Of a stretch of DNA of 64,000 nucleotides, positions 44,874 to 54,328 are shown one piece after another (the first letter of the stretch is position 1; the number at the start of each line of letters is the position of its first letter). The notes below the pieces were generated by a model, which did no database searches, was not told the DNA's origin, and was given only the letters and a program-made list of their open reading frames with translations. The translations under genes and the position numbers were made by a program. Source of the DNA: Gammaproteobacteria bacterium (GTDB lineage: Bacteria > Pseudomonadota > Gammaproteobacteria > Steroidobacterales > GCA-2729495); NCBI GenBank assembly GCA_016874095.1, contig VGVH01000004.1, forward strand, positions 62,001-126,000, written 5' to 3'.

Positions 44874-45938
44874 ATGGTCAGTTACATCGGCGTCAGCGAT
44901 ATCGAGAGGTTGGTGCGCCGGGTCGGTACGGCCGAGTTCATGGGCGCCCTGGCCCGTGAAATCGAAGCCGACTACCAACGCTGGCCTGCCTTCGAGAAGT
45001 CCGTGCGGCTGGCCAGCCATTCCGCCGTCGGCGTGATCGAACTCATGCCGGCGAGCGACGGACAGCTCTATTCGTTCAAGTACGTCAACGGCCACCCGAA
45101 AAACACCCGCGACGGGCTGCTCACGGTCACAGCGTTCGGCGTCCTTGCCGATGTCACCACCGGCTATCCGCTGCTCGTGTCGGAACTCACCGTCACTACC
45201 GCATTGCGCACGGCGGCAATGTCGGTGCTTGCCGCGCACCACCTCGCGCGCCCGGAAAGCGCCACGATGGCACTGATCGGCTGTGGCGCGCAGGCGGAGT
45301 TCCAGGCCATCGCCTTCCACAGCCTGTTGGGCGTACGGGACCTGCGCATATTCGACGTGGACTCACTCGCGATGGCGAAACTGGAGCGCAACCTCGGCGC
45401 TGCGGCTGGGCTCGGCGACCTGCGCGTCACCCGCGCCAACTCGACGGCGGACGCGTGTCGCGGCGCCGACATCGTCACGACGGTCACCGCGGACAAGCGC
45501 AACGCGGTGATCCTGACACCCGACATGATCGAACCCGGCATGCACCTGAACGCCGTTGGCGGCGACTGCCCGGGAAAGACGGAGCTGCATCCGGAGATCC
45601 TGTTGCTGCCGGGCACCCATGTCGTGGTGGAGTACGAACCCCAGTCGCGGATCGAGGGCGAAATCCAGCAGATGCCGGCTGGATTTCCGGTCACCGAATT
45701 CGCCGACATCGTCACCGGTAAGGTTGCGGGCCGCAGATCACGGAACGACATCACTATTTTCGATTCCGTGGGATTCGCGCTCGAGGACTACGCAGCCCTG
45801 CGCTATCTCCACCGGCTGATCCAGGAAGACCCGCATGGGCGGCGCGAAATCGACCTCGTGCCAGTCCTGCGGGATCCAAAGGACCTGTTCGGTGGTACCG
45901 TCGGCGGCGTGCGGTCGCGCATGCGCGCGGCGGTCTGA
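44874..45938 (+). CDS. Ornithine cyclodeaminase
   Basis: 354 residues from ATG 44874, with GGAGG eight bases upstream; longer starts lack a ribosome-binding site. OCD/mu-crystallin family: substrate segment ELMPASDGQLYSFKYVNGHPKNT, LTALRTA-type TVTTALRTAAMSVLAAHHLA, NAD-binding ALIGCGAQAEFQAIAFHSL and AVGGDCPGKTELHPEILL. It converts ornithine to proline and ammonia with catalytic NAD. It sits immediately before arginase and PutA, so the operon degrades arginine to glutamate. Confidence 0.92.
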   Translation: MVSYIGVSDIERLVRRVGTAEFMGALAREIEADYQRWPAFEKSVRLASHSAVGVIELMPASDGQLYSFKYVNGHPKNTRDGLLTVTAFGVLADVTTGYPLLVSELTVTTALRTAAMSVLAAHHLARPESATMALIGCGAQAEFQAIAFHSLLGVRDLRIFDVDSLAMAKLERNLGAAAGLGDLRVTRANSTADACRGADIVTTVTADKRNAVILTPDMIEPGMHLNAVGGDCPGKTELHPEILLLPGTHVVVEYEPQSRIEGEIQQMPAGFPVTEFADIVTGKVAGRRSRNDITIFDSVGFALEDYAALRYLHRLIQEDPHGRREIDLVPVLRDPKDLFGGTVGGVRSRMRAAV

Positions 45939-45951
45939 AGGAGACCGTGGC

Positions 45952-46869
45952 ATGTCCAGGCCAGTCACCCTGATCGGCGCACCGACGGACGTCGGAGCGA
46001 GCTGCCGGGGCGCGTCGATGGGTCCCGAAGCCCTGCGCGTCGCCCGCCTGCAGGCCATGCTCGAATCCCAGGGCCGTGCGGTCATCGACCACGGCAACCT
46101 CGTCGGGCCCGCCAATCCCGAGGCAGCCCCGGTCGACGGATTCCGCCACCTCGGCGAGGTGACAGCCTGGAACCAGGCCGTTTTCCGGTCAGTGTCGGCG
46201 GCGCTCGACGCTGGCAACCTCCCGGTCCTGCTGGGCGGCGACCACAGCCTGGCTATCGGCTCGATCAGCGCAGTTGCGCGACGCTGCCAGCGCGAAGGCC
46301 GCAGATTGCGCGTCCTCTGGCTGGACGCTCACGCCGATTTCAACACGCAGTCGCTGACACCCAGTGGCAACCTGCACGGCATGCCCGTCGCCTGCCTGAC
46401 CGGCCACGGGCCACGCGAACTCGTCTCGCTCGGCGGCGCCGCACCTGTGCTGACGCCTGCAGAGATACGCCAGATCGGCATCCGCAGCGTCGACGAGGGA
46501 GAGAAGCGGCTGGTGCACGGCGCGGGTCTCGAAGTCTTCGACATGCGCTACATCGACGAGATGGGCATGCGGCATACGGTCGAGCGCGCTCTTGCCGATC
46601 TCGACGCCGACACACATCTGCACCTCAGCTTCGACGTCGACTTCCTGGATCCTGCCATCGCGCCCGGCGTTGCCACGACAGTTCCAGGAGGGCCGTCCTA
46701 TCGCGAAGCGCAGCTGTGCATGGAGATGATTGCCGACACCGGCCTGCTCGGCTCTCTCGACATCATGGAGCTCAACCCGGCACTGGACGTGCGCAACCGC
46801 ACGGCGGAAGTCACTGTCGAGCTCATCGGTTCGTTGTTCGGCAAGAGCACCCTGATGCGCAAGGCGTGA
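45952..46869 (+). CDS. rocF: Arginase
   Basis: 305 residues; GAAGGAG precedes ATG 45952. Ureohydrolase metal motifs are complete: GGDHSLAIGS, LDAHADFNT, and SFDVDFLDPAIAPGVATTVPGG, with NTP-like SGNLHGMPVA in between. It hydrolyses arginine to ornithine and urea with a dimanganese centre. The flanking genes use ornithine and proline. Agmatinase activity is less likely given the length and SGNLHGMP loop. Confidence 0.93.
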   Translation: MSRPVTLIGAPTDVGASCRGASMGPEALRVARLQAMLESQGRAVIDHGNLVGPANPEAAPVDGFRHLGEVTAWNQAVFRSVSAALDAGNLPVLLGGDHSLAIGSISAVARRCQREGRRLRVLWLDAHADFNTQSLTPSGNLHGMPVACLTGHGPRELVSLGGAAPVLTPAEIRQIGIRSVDEGEKRLVHGAGLEVFDMRYIDEMGMRHTVERALADLDADTHLHLSFDVDFLDPAIAPGVATTVPGGPSYREAQLCMEMIADTGLLGSLDIMELNPALDVRNRTAEVTVELIGSLFGKSTLMRKA

Positions 46870-46870
46870 C

Positions 46871-49800
46871 ATGAGCGAGCCAGCCGTGATGAACGCCCTT
46901 CGCAACGCGCGGACGCGCATGGCGCAACTCCACGTCGCGGACGAGGCGACAGTCGTGGATGCGCTCGTGCCCCGGGCCCGGCTCACTCCTGTCGAGCAGG
47001 CGGAAGTTGACCGCGTGGCGCGCGATCTCGTTGCGCGCGTGCGCGCCGGCCGCAGACGCGGCGGCCTCGATGCCTTTCTGAGCCAGTATGCGCTCACCAC
47101 CAACGAAGGCGTCGTCCTCATGTGCCTGGCCGAGGCACTGCTGCGCATTCCGGACGCGGCAACCGCCGACCGGCTGATCCGCGACAAGCTGGAGCAGGCA
47201 GACTGGTCGGAGCACGCCGGCAAGTCGCCCTCCATGTTCGTCAATGCCTCGACCTGGGCCCTGCTCCTGACGGGTCGTGTCGTGCAACTCGGCGACAACA
47301 CCGACTGGAGCGCGATTTTCGGGCGTCTCCTGGCGCGCGGCGGAGAACCGCTGATCCGACAGGCGATGACGGTGGCGATCCGCATCATGGGCGGACAGTT
47401 CGTGCTGGGTCGCTCCATCGGCGAAGCTCTCGAGCGCAGCCGCGAGTGGCCTGGCTGCCGCTACTCCTTCGACATGCTGGGCGAAGCCGCCATGACGGCC
47501 GCCGATGCCGATCGCTACCTCGCCAGCTACGCGTCGGCCATCGACGCCATCGGCAGGCACCCCGACGAGGGCCGCAGCATCTTCACGCGCAACTCGATTT
47601 CCGTGAAGCTCTCGGCCCTGCATCCGCGGTTCGAACCCCACCAGCGCGAGCGCGTCATGCGCGAGCTCGTGCCTCGAGTCGTGGCACTTGCGCGCGCGGC
47701 ACGCAAGTCCGATGTCGGGCTCACATTCGACGCTGAAGAATCGGACCGGCTGGAGCTGCAGCTCGACGTGTTCGCCGCTACTGCGGGAAGCACCGAGCTT
47801 CTGGGCTGGGACGGCCTGGGGCTTGCTCTGCAGGCATACGGCAAGCGCGCCACTGCCGTGATCGACTGGCTCGCCGCCTTGTCGCGGCAGCAGCGGCGCC
47901 GCATTCCTGTGCGACTCGTGAAAGGCGCGTACTGGGACTCGGAGATCAAGCGTGCACAGGAACTGGGGCTCGACGGTTTCCCGGTATTCACCCGCAAGTC
48001 GGCGACGGACATGTCCTACCTGGCCTGCGCGCGCCAGCTGATTGCTGACCCGGCGTCGTTCTATCCGATGTTCGCCACGCACAATGCCCATACGCTCGCC
48101 GCCGTGCACACGCTGGCAAAGGCGCTGCCCGACTATGAATTCCAGCGCCTGCACGGCATGGGCGAGGACCTCTACGGACAGGCAGCCGTCGCGGACGGCC
48201 TCGGCGTGTCCTGCCGCATCTATGCCCCGGTGGGGGCACACGAGGACCTGCTTGCCTATCTCGTGCGGAGGCTGCTCGAGAACGGCGCCAACACCTCCTT
48301 CGTCAATCGGCTGGCCGACGACGATGCGCCGATCAACGACATCGTTGCCGATCCGGTCGAGGCGATCGCCGCCGCCAGCCCACGCCACAATCCGCGAATA
48401 GCGTTGCCCGCAGACATCTTCCCGGGTCGCAGCAACTCGCGCGGGCCGCTGCTGGCCGATTCTGCCGCCAGTGATGCGTTCATGGCCGACGTGCGCAACG
48501 CACTCGAGACGATGCACACGGCAAGGCCGATCGTCAGCGGCGATCCGCAGCACGGATCAGCTGCGCCCGTTCCGGACCCCGCTGGACCCGGCCGCAAGGC
48601 CGGTGACGTCGTGCTGGCGACGACTGCGCAGGTCGACCGCGCAGTCGCGGCCGCAGCCGCGGCCTGTGGCAGCTGGGACAGGCTCGGCGGCAGTGCCCGC
48701 GCCACGATTCTCGAGCGCGCCGCCGCGCTGTTCGAGGTAAACATGGCAAAGCTGGTTGCGCTCTGCGTGCGGGAAGCCGGCAAGACCGTGCCGAACGCAG
48801 TGGCGGACGTGCGGGAGGCGACAGACTTCCTCCGCTACTACGCAGGCCAGGCGCGCGAACGCTTTTCGGGCGTCACGTTGCTGCCCGGACCAACCGGTGA
48901 ACGCAACGAAATCTCGCTGCACGGGCGTGGCGTCTTTGCCTGCATCAGCCCGTGGAATTTTCCGGTCGCGATATTCACAGGCCAGGTCGCGGCGGCTCTG
49001 GCGGCTGGCAACGCCGTCGTCGCCAAACCGGCGGAACAGACCCCGCTCACGGCATGGCTGGCAACTCGCCTGCTGCACGAGGCCGGCGTGCCGGGCGAGG
49101 TGCTCCACTTCCTTCCCGGCGACGGACCTGCCATCGGTGGCCGGATCGTCGCGGACCCGCGGGTCACGGGCGTCTGTTTCACCGGCTCGACCGAGGTCGC
49201 ACGTCTGATCAACCGTCAGCTTGCGGCACGCGACGGCGCGATCGCGACACTGATCGCGGAGACAGGTGGTCTCAACGCCATGATCGTGGATTCCACCGCG
49301 CTGCCGGAACAGCTCGTGCGCGACGTCGTCGCGTCGGCATTCGACAGCGCGGGCCAGCGCTGCTCCGCACTGCGGGTCCTGTTCCTGCAGGACGATATCG
49401 CCGATCGCGTCCTGTCATTGCTTGCCGGAGCCATGGCCGAACTCAGGCTTGGTGATCCGCTGGATCTTGCGACCGACGTCGGTCCTGTGATCGACCGGGA
49501 CGCACTCGACGGACTTGCGGCACACGCAGCGCGCATGGCCACGACGGGCCGACTGATTGCCGCTGCACCTGTCCCTGAAGGGCTTACCGGCAATTTCTTT
49601 GCCCCGCAGGCGTGGCGCATCGATGGCATCGAGCAGCTCGACCGGGAGGTCTTCGGACCGATCCTGCACATCGTTCGATACCGCGCCGACGAACTGGACG
49701 CCGTCTGCGCGCAGGTGAACGCGAGCGGATACGGCCTCACGCTTGGCGTTCACAGCCGGATACAGGAGACGGCAGACTTCGTCCGCTCGCGCGTACGCGT

Positions 49801-49996
49801 CGGCAATATCTACGTCAACCGAAACCAGATCGGGGCCGTGGTAGGCGCGCAGCCGTTCGGCGGAGAGGGCCTGTCGGGCACGGGGCCCAAAGCGGGCGGC
49901 CCGAACTACCTCCCGCGATTCGCTGTCGAGCGGGTCGCCTGCACCAACACGACAGCTGCAGGGGGTAACGCCTCGCTGCTCTCGCTGCAGAGCTGA
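46871..49996 (+). CDS. putA: Bifunctional proline dehydrogenase / pyrroline-5-carboxylate dehydrogenase
   Basis: 1041 residues, only one base after the arginase stop. N-terminal helical and proline dehydrogenase beta/alpha barrel (IFTRNSISVKLSALHPRF, VRLVKGAYWDSEIKRAQ, YAPVGAHEDLLAYLVRRLLENGANTSFVNR). The C-terminal aldehyde dehydrogenase has GVFACISPWNFPVAIF, AETGGLNAMIV and catalytic Cys831 in SAGQRCSALRVLF. It oxidises proline to glutamate with FAD and NAD. There is no ribbon-helix-helix DNA-binding domain, so it is not a self-repressing PutA; control is probably by the Lrp-type gene. Confidence 0.95.
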   Translation: MSEPAVMNALRNARTRMAQLHVADEATVVDALVPRARLTPVEQAEVDRVARDLVARVRAGRRRGGLDAFLSQYALTTNEGVVLMCLAEALLRIPDAATADRLIRDKLEQADWSEHAGKSPSMFVNASTWALLLTGRVVQLGDNTDWSAIFGRLLARGGEPLIRQAMTVAIRIMGGQFVLGRSIGEALERSREWPGCRYSFDMLGEAAMTAADADRYLASYASAIDAIGRHPDEGRSIFTRNSISVKLSALHPRFEPHQRERVMRELVPRVVALARAARKSDVGLTFDAEESDRLELQLDVFAATAGSTELLGWDGLGLALQAYGKRATAVIDWLAALSRQQRRRIPVRLVKGAYWDSEIKRAQELGLDGFPVFTRKSATDMSYLACARQLIADPASFYPMFATHNAHTLAAVHTLAKALPDYEFQRLHGMGEDLYGQAAVADGLGVSCRIYAPVGAHEDLLAYLVRRLLENGANTSFVNRLADDDAPINDIVADPVEAIAAASPRHNPRIALPADIFPGRSNSRGPLLADSAASDAFMADVRNALETMHTARPIVSGDPQHGSAAPVPDPAGPGRKAGDVVLATTAQVDRAVAAAAAACGSWDRLGGSARATILERAAALFEVNMAKLVALCVREAGKTVPNAVADVREATDFLRYYAGQARERFSGVTLLPGPTGERNEISLHGRGVFACISPWNFPVAIFTGQVAAALAAGNAVVAKPAEQTPLTAWLATRLLHEAGVPGEVLHFLPGDGPAIGGRIVADPRVTGVCFTGSTEVARLINRQLAARDGAIATLIAETGGLNAMIVDSTALPEQLVRDVVASAFDSAGQRCSALRVLFLQDDIADRVLSLLAGAMAELRLGDPLDLATDVGPVIDRDALDGLAAHAARMATTGRLIAAAPVPEGLTGNFFAPQAWRIDGIEQLDREVFGPILHIVRYRADELDAVCAQVNASGYGLTLGVHSRIQETADFVRSRVRVGNIYVNRNQIGAVVGAQPFGGEGLSGTGPKAGGPNYLPRFAVERVACTNTTAAGGNASLLSLQS

Positions 49997-50002
49997 ACGA
50001 AG

Positions 50003-50539
50003 TCAGTCGTCCGCTTCGCCTGCCAGTTCGGGGAAAAGCACCGCTGTAAACCCGAACCGGCTGAAGTCGCGTATCCGCATCGGATACAGCACGCCAGCGA
50101 GGTGGTCGCACTCGTGTTGCACGACACGGGCATGGAAGCCGTCCGCGATCCGGTCGATGGGGTTGCCGAACTGGTCGAATCCGCGATAGCGGATCCGCGG
50201 CGACCGCGGCACGACGCCCCGCATGCCGGGAACGGACAGGCAGCCCTCCCAGTCCTCCACCAGTTCCGGAGACAGCGGCTCGATCTGCGGGTTGACGAGT
50301 ACGGTCTGCGGAACAGCCGGAGCATCCGGATAACGCTGCAGCCGGTCGAACCCGAATATCACGACCGCCTTGTCCACCCCGATCTGGGGCGCGGCGAGTC
50401 CGGCGCCGCCGGCAGCTTTCATCGTGTCGTAGAGATCGGCCACGAGCGCATGCAGTTCAGGCGTATCGAAATCCACGACGCGACTGGCGACCTTCAGCAG
50501 CCGTGGATCGCCCATCCGCAGTATTTCTCTGTTCGGCAT
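50003..50539 (-). CDS. def: Peptide deformylase
   Basis: 178 residues. The three family motifs are intact: [19 protein letters not shown], and [13 protein letters not shown] with the metal-binding HExxH and Cys. It removes the formyl group from nascent proteins. No fmt gene is adjacent, so this may be a second deformylase copy. It lies downstream of the ABC pair on the same strand, 19 bases apart. Confidence 0.93.
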   Translation of the reverse strand: MPNREILRMGDPRLLKVASRVVDFDTPELHALVADLYDTMKAAGGAGLAAPQIGVDKAVVIFGFDRLQRYPDAPAVPQTVLVNPQIEPLSPELVEDWEGCLSVPGMRGVVPRSPRIRYRGFDQFGNPIDRIADGFHARVVQHECDHLAGVLYPMRIRDFSRFGFTAVLFPELAGEADD

Positions 50540-50558
50540 TGCGGTAGTGGCGAGCTGC

Positions 50559-52388
50559 TCAGTGTTTCAGCGTCGCGTCAACCTCGTCCTGCTGGATCGC
50601 GAACATGCGCGCATACCAGCCACCGAGTTCCATCAGCTGCTCGTGCGTGCCTCGCTCGGCGATGCGCCCCTCGATCATCACCAGGATCTCATCGCTGTCG
50701 ACGATCGTGGACAACCTGTGGGCGATCGTCAGCGTGGTGCGCCCCTCGCACAGCCGGCGCAGCGCCTGCATGACGCCCTGCTCCGTCTCCACGTCCAGGC
50801 TCGAGGTTGCCTCGTCGAGAAGCACGACGGGAGAATTTTTCAGGATCGCGCGAGCGATCGCGACGCGTTGGCGCTGGCCACCGGAGAGGCTCGTTCCGCG
50901 CTCGCCGGCCGGGGTGTCATACCCTTTGGGCTGCGCCACCAGCCAGTCGTGCAGGCCGGCTTTCTTCGCTGCCTCCTCGATCTCCTCCTGCGTCGCGTCG
51001 TACTGGCCCATGCGGATGTTCTCGCGAACGGTCTCGTTGAAGATGTAACTGCGCTGCGACACGACGGCGAACTGCCGCTGCAGTTCGTGCAGCGGAAAGT
51101 CCGCGAGCCGCCGGTTGCCGATGCGAATGTCGCCGGCCTGCGGGTCCCACTGCCTCAGCAGCAGGTTCACGATGGTCGATTTGCCGGTGCCGCTCGGCCC
51201 GACCAGCGCTACCCGACGCCCCGCCGGGATGTCGAGCGAGAAATGATCGAAAACCTTCTTCTTTCGGCTCCAGGCCTCGTCGTCGGCGTCGTACTCGAAG
51301 TGGACATCGCGGAAGCTGAGCGCAGGCTCACTGGCGCTGACCTCACGATCCCGGGCCTGGTCGCGGACTGCCGGTGGCTGGTCCATCATGCCGAAGAGGC
51401 GGCGCGCGGCGATGAGCGAAACGCGGAAGTCGGTGTAATTATTGGCGAGGCCCTGCGAGGTATAGAACCCGACTACTGACACCGCAATGATCGCCGGAAG
51501 GTCGATCAGCGGCCGGATAGCGCCCTGCAGCGCCAGCTCCACGCCCCACCAGGCGGCGGCCAGTATGCCAACCGTGCAGAAGATCTCGGAGAGTGCTTTC
51601 TGCGTCGCATCCGCGCCGTAGAGCTTGTCCTGACCGGCCTGCATCGTGGCGCCGATGTTCCAGAGCGACCGCGCACGCTCCTTCTCGTAGCCGAACGCCA
51701 CGGTGTCGCGCACGCCCTGGATGCTGTCGGCCACGAAGGCGTTAACGACGCCAAGCTGCTCGCGATACCGCACGCCGTCGCCACCGAGTTTCCCCACCAG
51801 CCACGGCAGCACCACGGTCATAGCGAGGTAGAACGGCGCCAGTACCCAGACGAAAGACGGATGCACAGTCCAGCACCAGGCAAGAATGAAGATCGGCACG
51901 AAAATCGCGCTGACAGCCGGCGCAATGGTGTGGGCATAGAACGGCTCGACACGCTCGCAGTCCGTCATCACCCGGCTCACGGCATCGCCCGACTGCAGCT
52001 TGGCGGTACGCGCCGGTGCGAGCGGCAACATCGCGTAATAGAACTTGTCGCGGAACTCCGCGAGGATGCGGAACGCAACGTAATGGCCCGTGTAGTTCTC
52101 GATGTACGAGGCGAACCCGACGATCGTCCCGACCAGGGCAATCCAGCGCACCTGCTGCCAGATCACGTCCCAATTGACGGTGCCGGGCTGCGACGACTCG
52201 ACGTAGATGCCGACGCTGGCGGCGGCGATGCCGAGCAATGCGGCCTGGCTCAGGAACTTGATCACGCGCGTCACCAGCGACACGACCATGATGCCGTTGA
52301 AGGGCCGCATGTAACGGAGCAGGCGGCGGATGATCTCCGCGTTGCTGCCCTGGGAAAGCCCGCCGACGTCCTCTGCGATTGCTCTCAT
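50559..52388 (-). CDS. ABC exporter half-transporter B (CydC-like fusion)
   Basis: 609 residues: six-helix ABC-exporter membrane domain (~25-320) and ATPase domain with Walker [12 protein letters not shown]-loop VVSQRSYIF, signature LSGGQRQR, Walker [11 protein letters not shown], and H-loop IAHRLS. All catalytic residues are canonical. It follows its partner (52400-54160) by 11 bases, so a heterodimer is likely. Similarity to CydDC is in layout; lipid, peptide or thiol export are alternatives. Confidence 0.88.
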   Translation of the reverse strand: MRAIAEDVGGLSQGSNAEIIRRLLRYMRPFNGIMVVSLVTRVIKFLSQAALLGIAAASVGIYVESSQPGTVNWDVIWQQVRWIALVGTIVGFASYIENYTGHYVAFRILAEFRDKFYYAMLPLAPARTAKLQSGDAVSRVMTDCERVEPFYAHTIAPAVSAIFVPIFILAWCWTVHPSFVWVLAPFYLAMTVVLPWLVGKLGGDGVRYREQLGVVNAFVADSIQGVRDTVAFGYEKERARSLWNIGATMQAGQDKLYGADATQKALSEIFCTVGILAAAWWGVELALQGAIRPLIDLPAIIAVSVVGFYTSQGLANNYTDFRVSLIAARRLFGMMDQPPAVRDQARDREVSASEPALSFRDVHFEYDADDEAWSRKKKVFDHFSLDIPAGRRVALVGPSGTGKSTIVNLLLRQWDPQAGDIRIGNRRLADFPLHELQRQFAVVSQRSYIFNETVRENIRMGQYDATQEEIEEAAKKAGLHDWLVAQPKGYDTPAGERGTSLSGGQRQRVAIARAILKNSPVVLLDEATSSLDVETEQGVMQALRRLCEGRTTLTIAHRLSTIVDSDEILVMIEGRIAERGTHEQLMELGGWYARMFAIQQDEVDATLKH

Positions 52389-52399
52389 GGTTTCCGTCC

Positions 52400-54160
52400 T
52401 CAGGCTAATTGGGGCGCGACCGCGCTCGTCCGGCTTTCCATCGCGCGTTTCGTGCGAATCATTCCGGCGTAGATACCGCCGCTGGCGAGCAGCTCCGCCT
52501 TGGTGCCCGCCTCGGCAAGCCCCCCGCCCTCCATGACGACGATCCGGTCGGCCTGCTCGATGGTGCTGAGCCGATGAGCTATGAGCAGAACGGTCTTGTC
52601 GCGCGTCAGGCGTTCGAGCGCGCGATTGAGCAGAGTCTCGGTCTCGACGTCGATCTGGGAGGTTGGCTCGTCGAGGATTACGATCGGCGCGCCTTTCAGC
52701 AGCGCTCTCGCGATCGCCAGCCGCTGCGCCTGCCCGCCGGACAGGGCAAGACCCTGGTCGCCGACCTTGGTGTTCAGGCCATCTGGTGTCGAGCGGATGA
52801 AGTCGTAGAGCTCAGCAGCACGACAGGCAGCCACGAGTTCCTCGTCAGTGGCGTTGGCTTTCGCCATTCGCAGGTTGTCGGCAATCGTGCCGTAGAACAG
52901 GAACGGATCCTGCGGAACGAGGGATATCTGCTCGCGCAGCCATTCAAGGGACAGCTCCCTTGCAGACACGCCATCGATGAGTATGTCGCCGCTCTGCGCT
53001 TCGATCGTGCGCAACAGCAGATTCGTGATGGTCGTCTTGCCAGAACCGCTGCGGCCTATGAGCGCCACGGTCTCGTTCGGCACCAGCGTCATGCTGAAGT
53101 CGCGCACTGCCGGGACTTCCGCACCAGGATAGACGAAGGTGACGTTGCGCAACTCGATCGTCACGGGCTTGCCTGCGGCGCGATCCGACTTCCGGGTTCC
53201 GCTGCTGAGAATCGGCGCTTTGTCGTTCAGAAACTCGATCACCTTGGCAGCGACCTCGCGACCAAGCGCGCCCGCAAAGAAGAACTCGCCGACCAGAAGC
53301 AGGGTCCGGCTGAACTCCAGGCTGAGCAGGACGACAGCGACACACTCTCCCGGCGTCATGAACCCGCCGCTCCAGCGGTAGAGGGCGACACCCATGGCCA
53401 CGGCCGTTGAGAACAGCGCGAAGCCCAGCTCCAGAAAAACGAACTGGCTCTGTGCAACGAGCAGCAGTTTCATCGTGGTACGGCGCTGCGCCTCGTTGCC
53501 GTCTTCCATCTCCTTGCCGCGACGCTCCGCCTGGTTGAACATCTTGAGCGTCGTCATGCCCTGGATCGAATCAAGGTACTGGGCACTGTTGCGGTTCTTC
53601 ACCTCTTCGTTCCGCTTGCTTATCCGCCGGAAGCCGCGGGCGGAAGAACCGACGAACAGCGGTGTCAGTGGCACGCCGGCGAGCATCCACAAGCCCAAGA
53701 CCCAGTCGATCCAGAAGATAGCCGCGCAGAGGAACAGCGGAATCGCGATCGCCACCCAGATCTGCACGAAATAGACGCTGAAGTAGTAGTCGAGGTATTC
53801 GACGCCTTCCGTCGCGGTATTGGCGATCTCGCCAGTGCGACGCTTGCCTAGTATTCCAGGGCCGAGCCTGACGACCTGCTGGTAGATGCGGTCGCGGACA
53901 TTGATCTTGGCTTCACCTGATGCGCGGAACTGGCCTGTCCGGAATATCCAGGCAAGCGCAGCCTTCAGGAGCACGAGGCCCGCCAGCACGAAGAACCAGT
54001 CGCTCAGCAGGTTGCTGCCCTCGCTGGCAGCGTCCACGGCGATTCCGAGGACGTAGTAGAGGAGGATAGTCGTCGGTATCGAGGCCAGCCCGGCGACCAG
54101 CCCGACCTTTACCCACTTCATGGTTGCCGGCGTGATCAGCCGGTCGTCTACGCCCAGCAT
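52400..54160 (-). CDS. ABC exporter half-transporter A (CydD-like fusion)
   Basis: 586 residues from ATG 54160, with GGAG eight bases upstream (a longer start at 54190 is possible). The membrane domain contains YLDSIQGMTTLKMFNQAERR, a CydD-like segment between helices; the ATPase has Walker A IGRSGSGKTT, VPQDPFLFY, LSGGQAQRLAIARA and Walker B IVILDEPTSQ. In Walker B the residue after Asp is Glu, so both halves look ATP-competent. It is divergent from the metal ATPase, with a large inverted repeat between them. No cydAB genes nearby. Confidence 0.88.
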   Translation of the reverse strand: MLGVDDRLITPATMKWVKVGLVAGLASIPTTILLYYVLGIAVDAASEGSNLLSDWFFVLAGLVLLKAALAWIFRTGQFRASGEAKINVRDRIYQQVVRLGPGILGKRRTGEIANTATEGVEYLDYYFSVYFVQIWVAIAIPLFLCAAIFWIDWVLGLWMLAGVPLTPLFVGSSARGFRRISKRNEEVKNRNSAQYLDSIQGMTTLKMFNQAERRGKEMEDGNEAQRRTTMKLLLVAQSQFVFLELGFALFSTAVAMGVALYRWSGGFMTPGECVAVVLLSLEFSRTLLLVGEFFFAGALGREVAAKVIEFLNDKAPILSSGTRKSDRAAGKPVTIELRNVTFVYPGAEVPAVRDFSMTLVPNETVALIGRSGSGKTTITNLLLRTIEAQSGDILIDGVSARELSLEWLREQISLVPQDPFLFYGTIADNLRMAKANATDEELVAACRAAELYDFIRSTPDGLNTKVGDQGLALSGGQAQRLAIARALLKGAPIVILDEPTSQIDVETETLLNRALERLTRDKTVLLIAHRLSTIEQADRIVVMEGGGLAEAGTKAELLASGGIYAGMIRTKRAMESRTSAVAPQLA

Positions 54161-54211
54161 GTTTCTGCTCCACTGGCCGCTCTCCGGCAACCTGGAATGC
54201 CCAGCTTAAAC

Positions 54212-54272
54212 CCTGAAGCCGGGTTCACGGTCAAGCAGAAAATAGGTCTTGACCTTGAACCCGGCTTCAAGG
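54212..54272. repeat. Large imperfect inverted repeat between ABC and metal-ATPase genes
   Basis: 54212-54235 pairs with 54248-54272 (24 of 25 positions alike apart from one gap and one change), loop 12 bases. Each arm contains TTGACC and an inner dyad; in the right arm it is CCTTGAA-CCCGGC-TTCAAGG. TTGACC followed by a dyad in a ~19-base spacer is the layout of MerR-controlled promoters, here facing outward in both directions. A REP-like hairpin is the alternative reading. The -10 candidates (TTAAGC minus, GACGAT plus) are weak. Confidence 0.6.
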
Positions 54273-54328
54273 TGGACGATGGCGACTCCGGAGGGCTTTT
54301 GCGCCTGCCGTTTACCTGGATTCGCAGC

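Noticed and set aside
50559-54160. Firm naming as cydD and cydC
   Set aside because: Layout and one segment fit, but no cydAB is near and the pair is divergent from a metal pump; the names would overstate the evidence.
54197-54328. N-terminal extension of the metal ATPase
   Set aside because: It would translate the inverted repeat and probable promoter; the HMA domain begins well after 54329.
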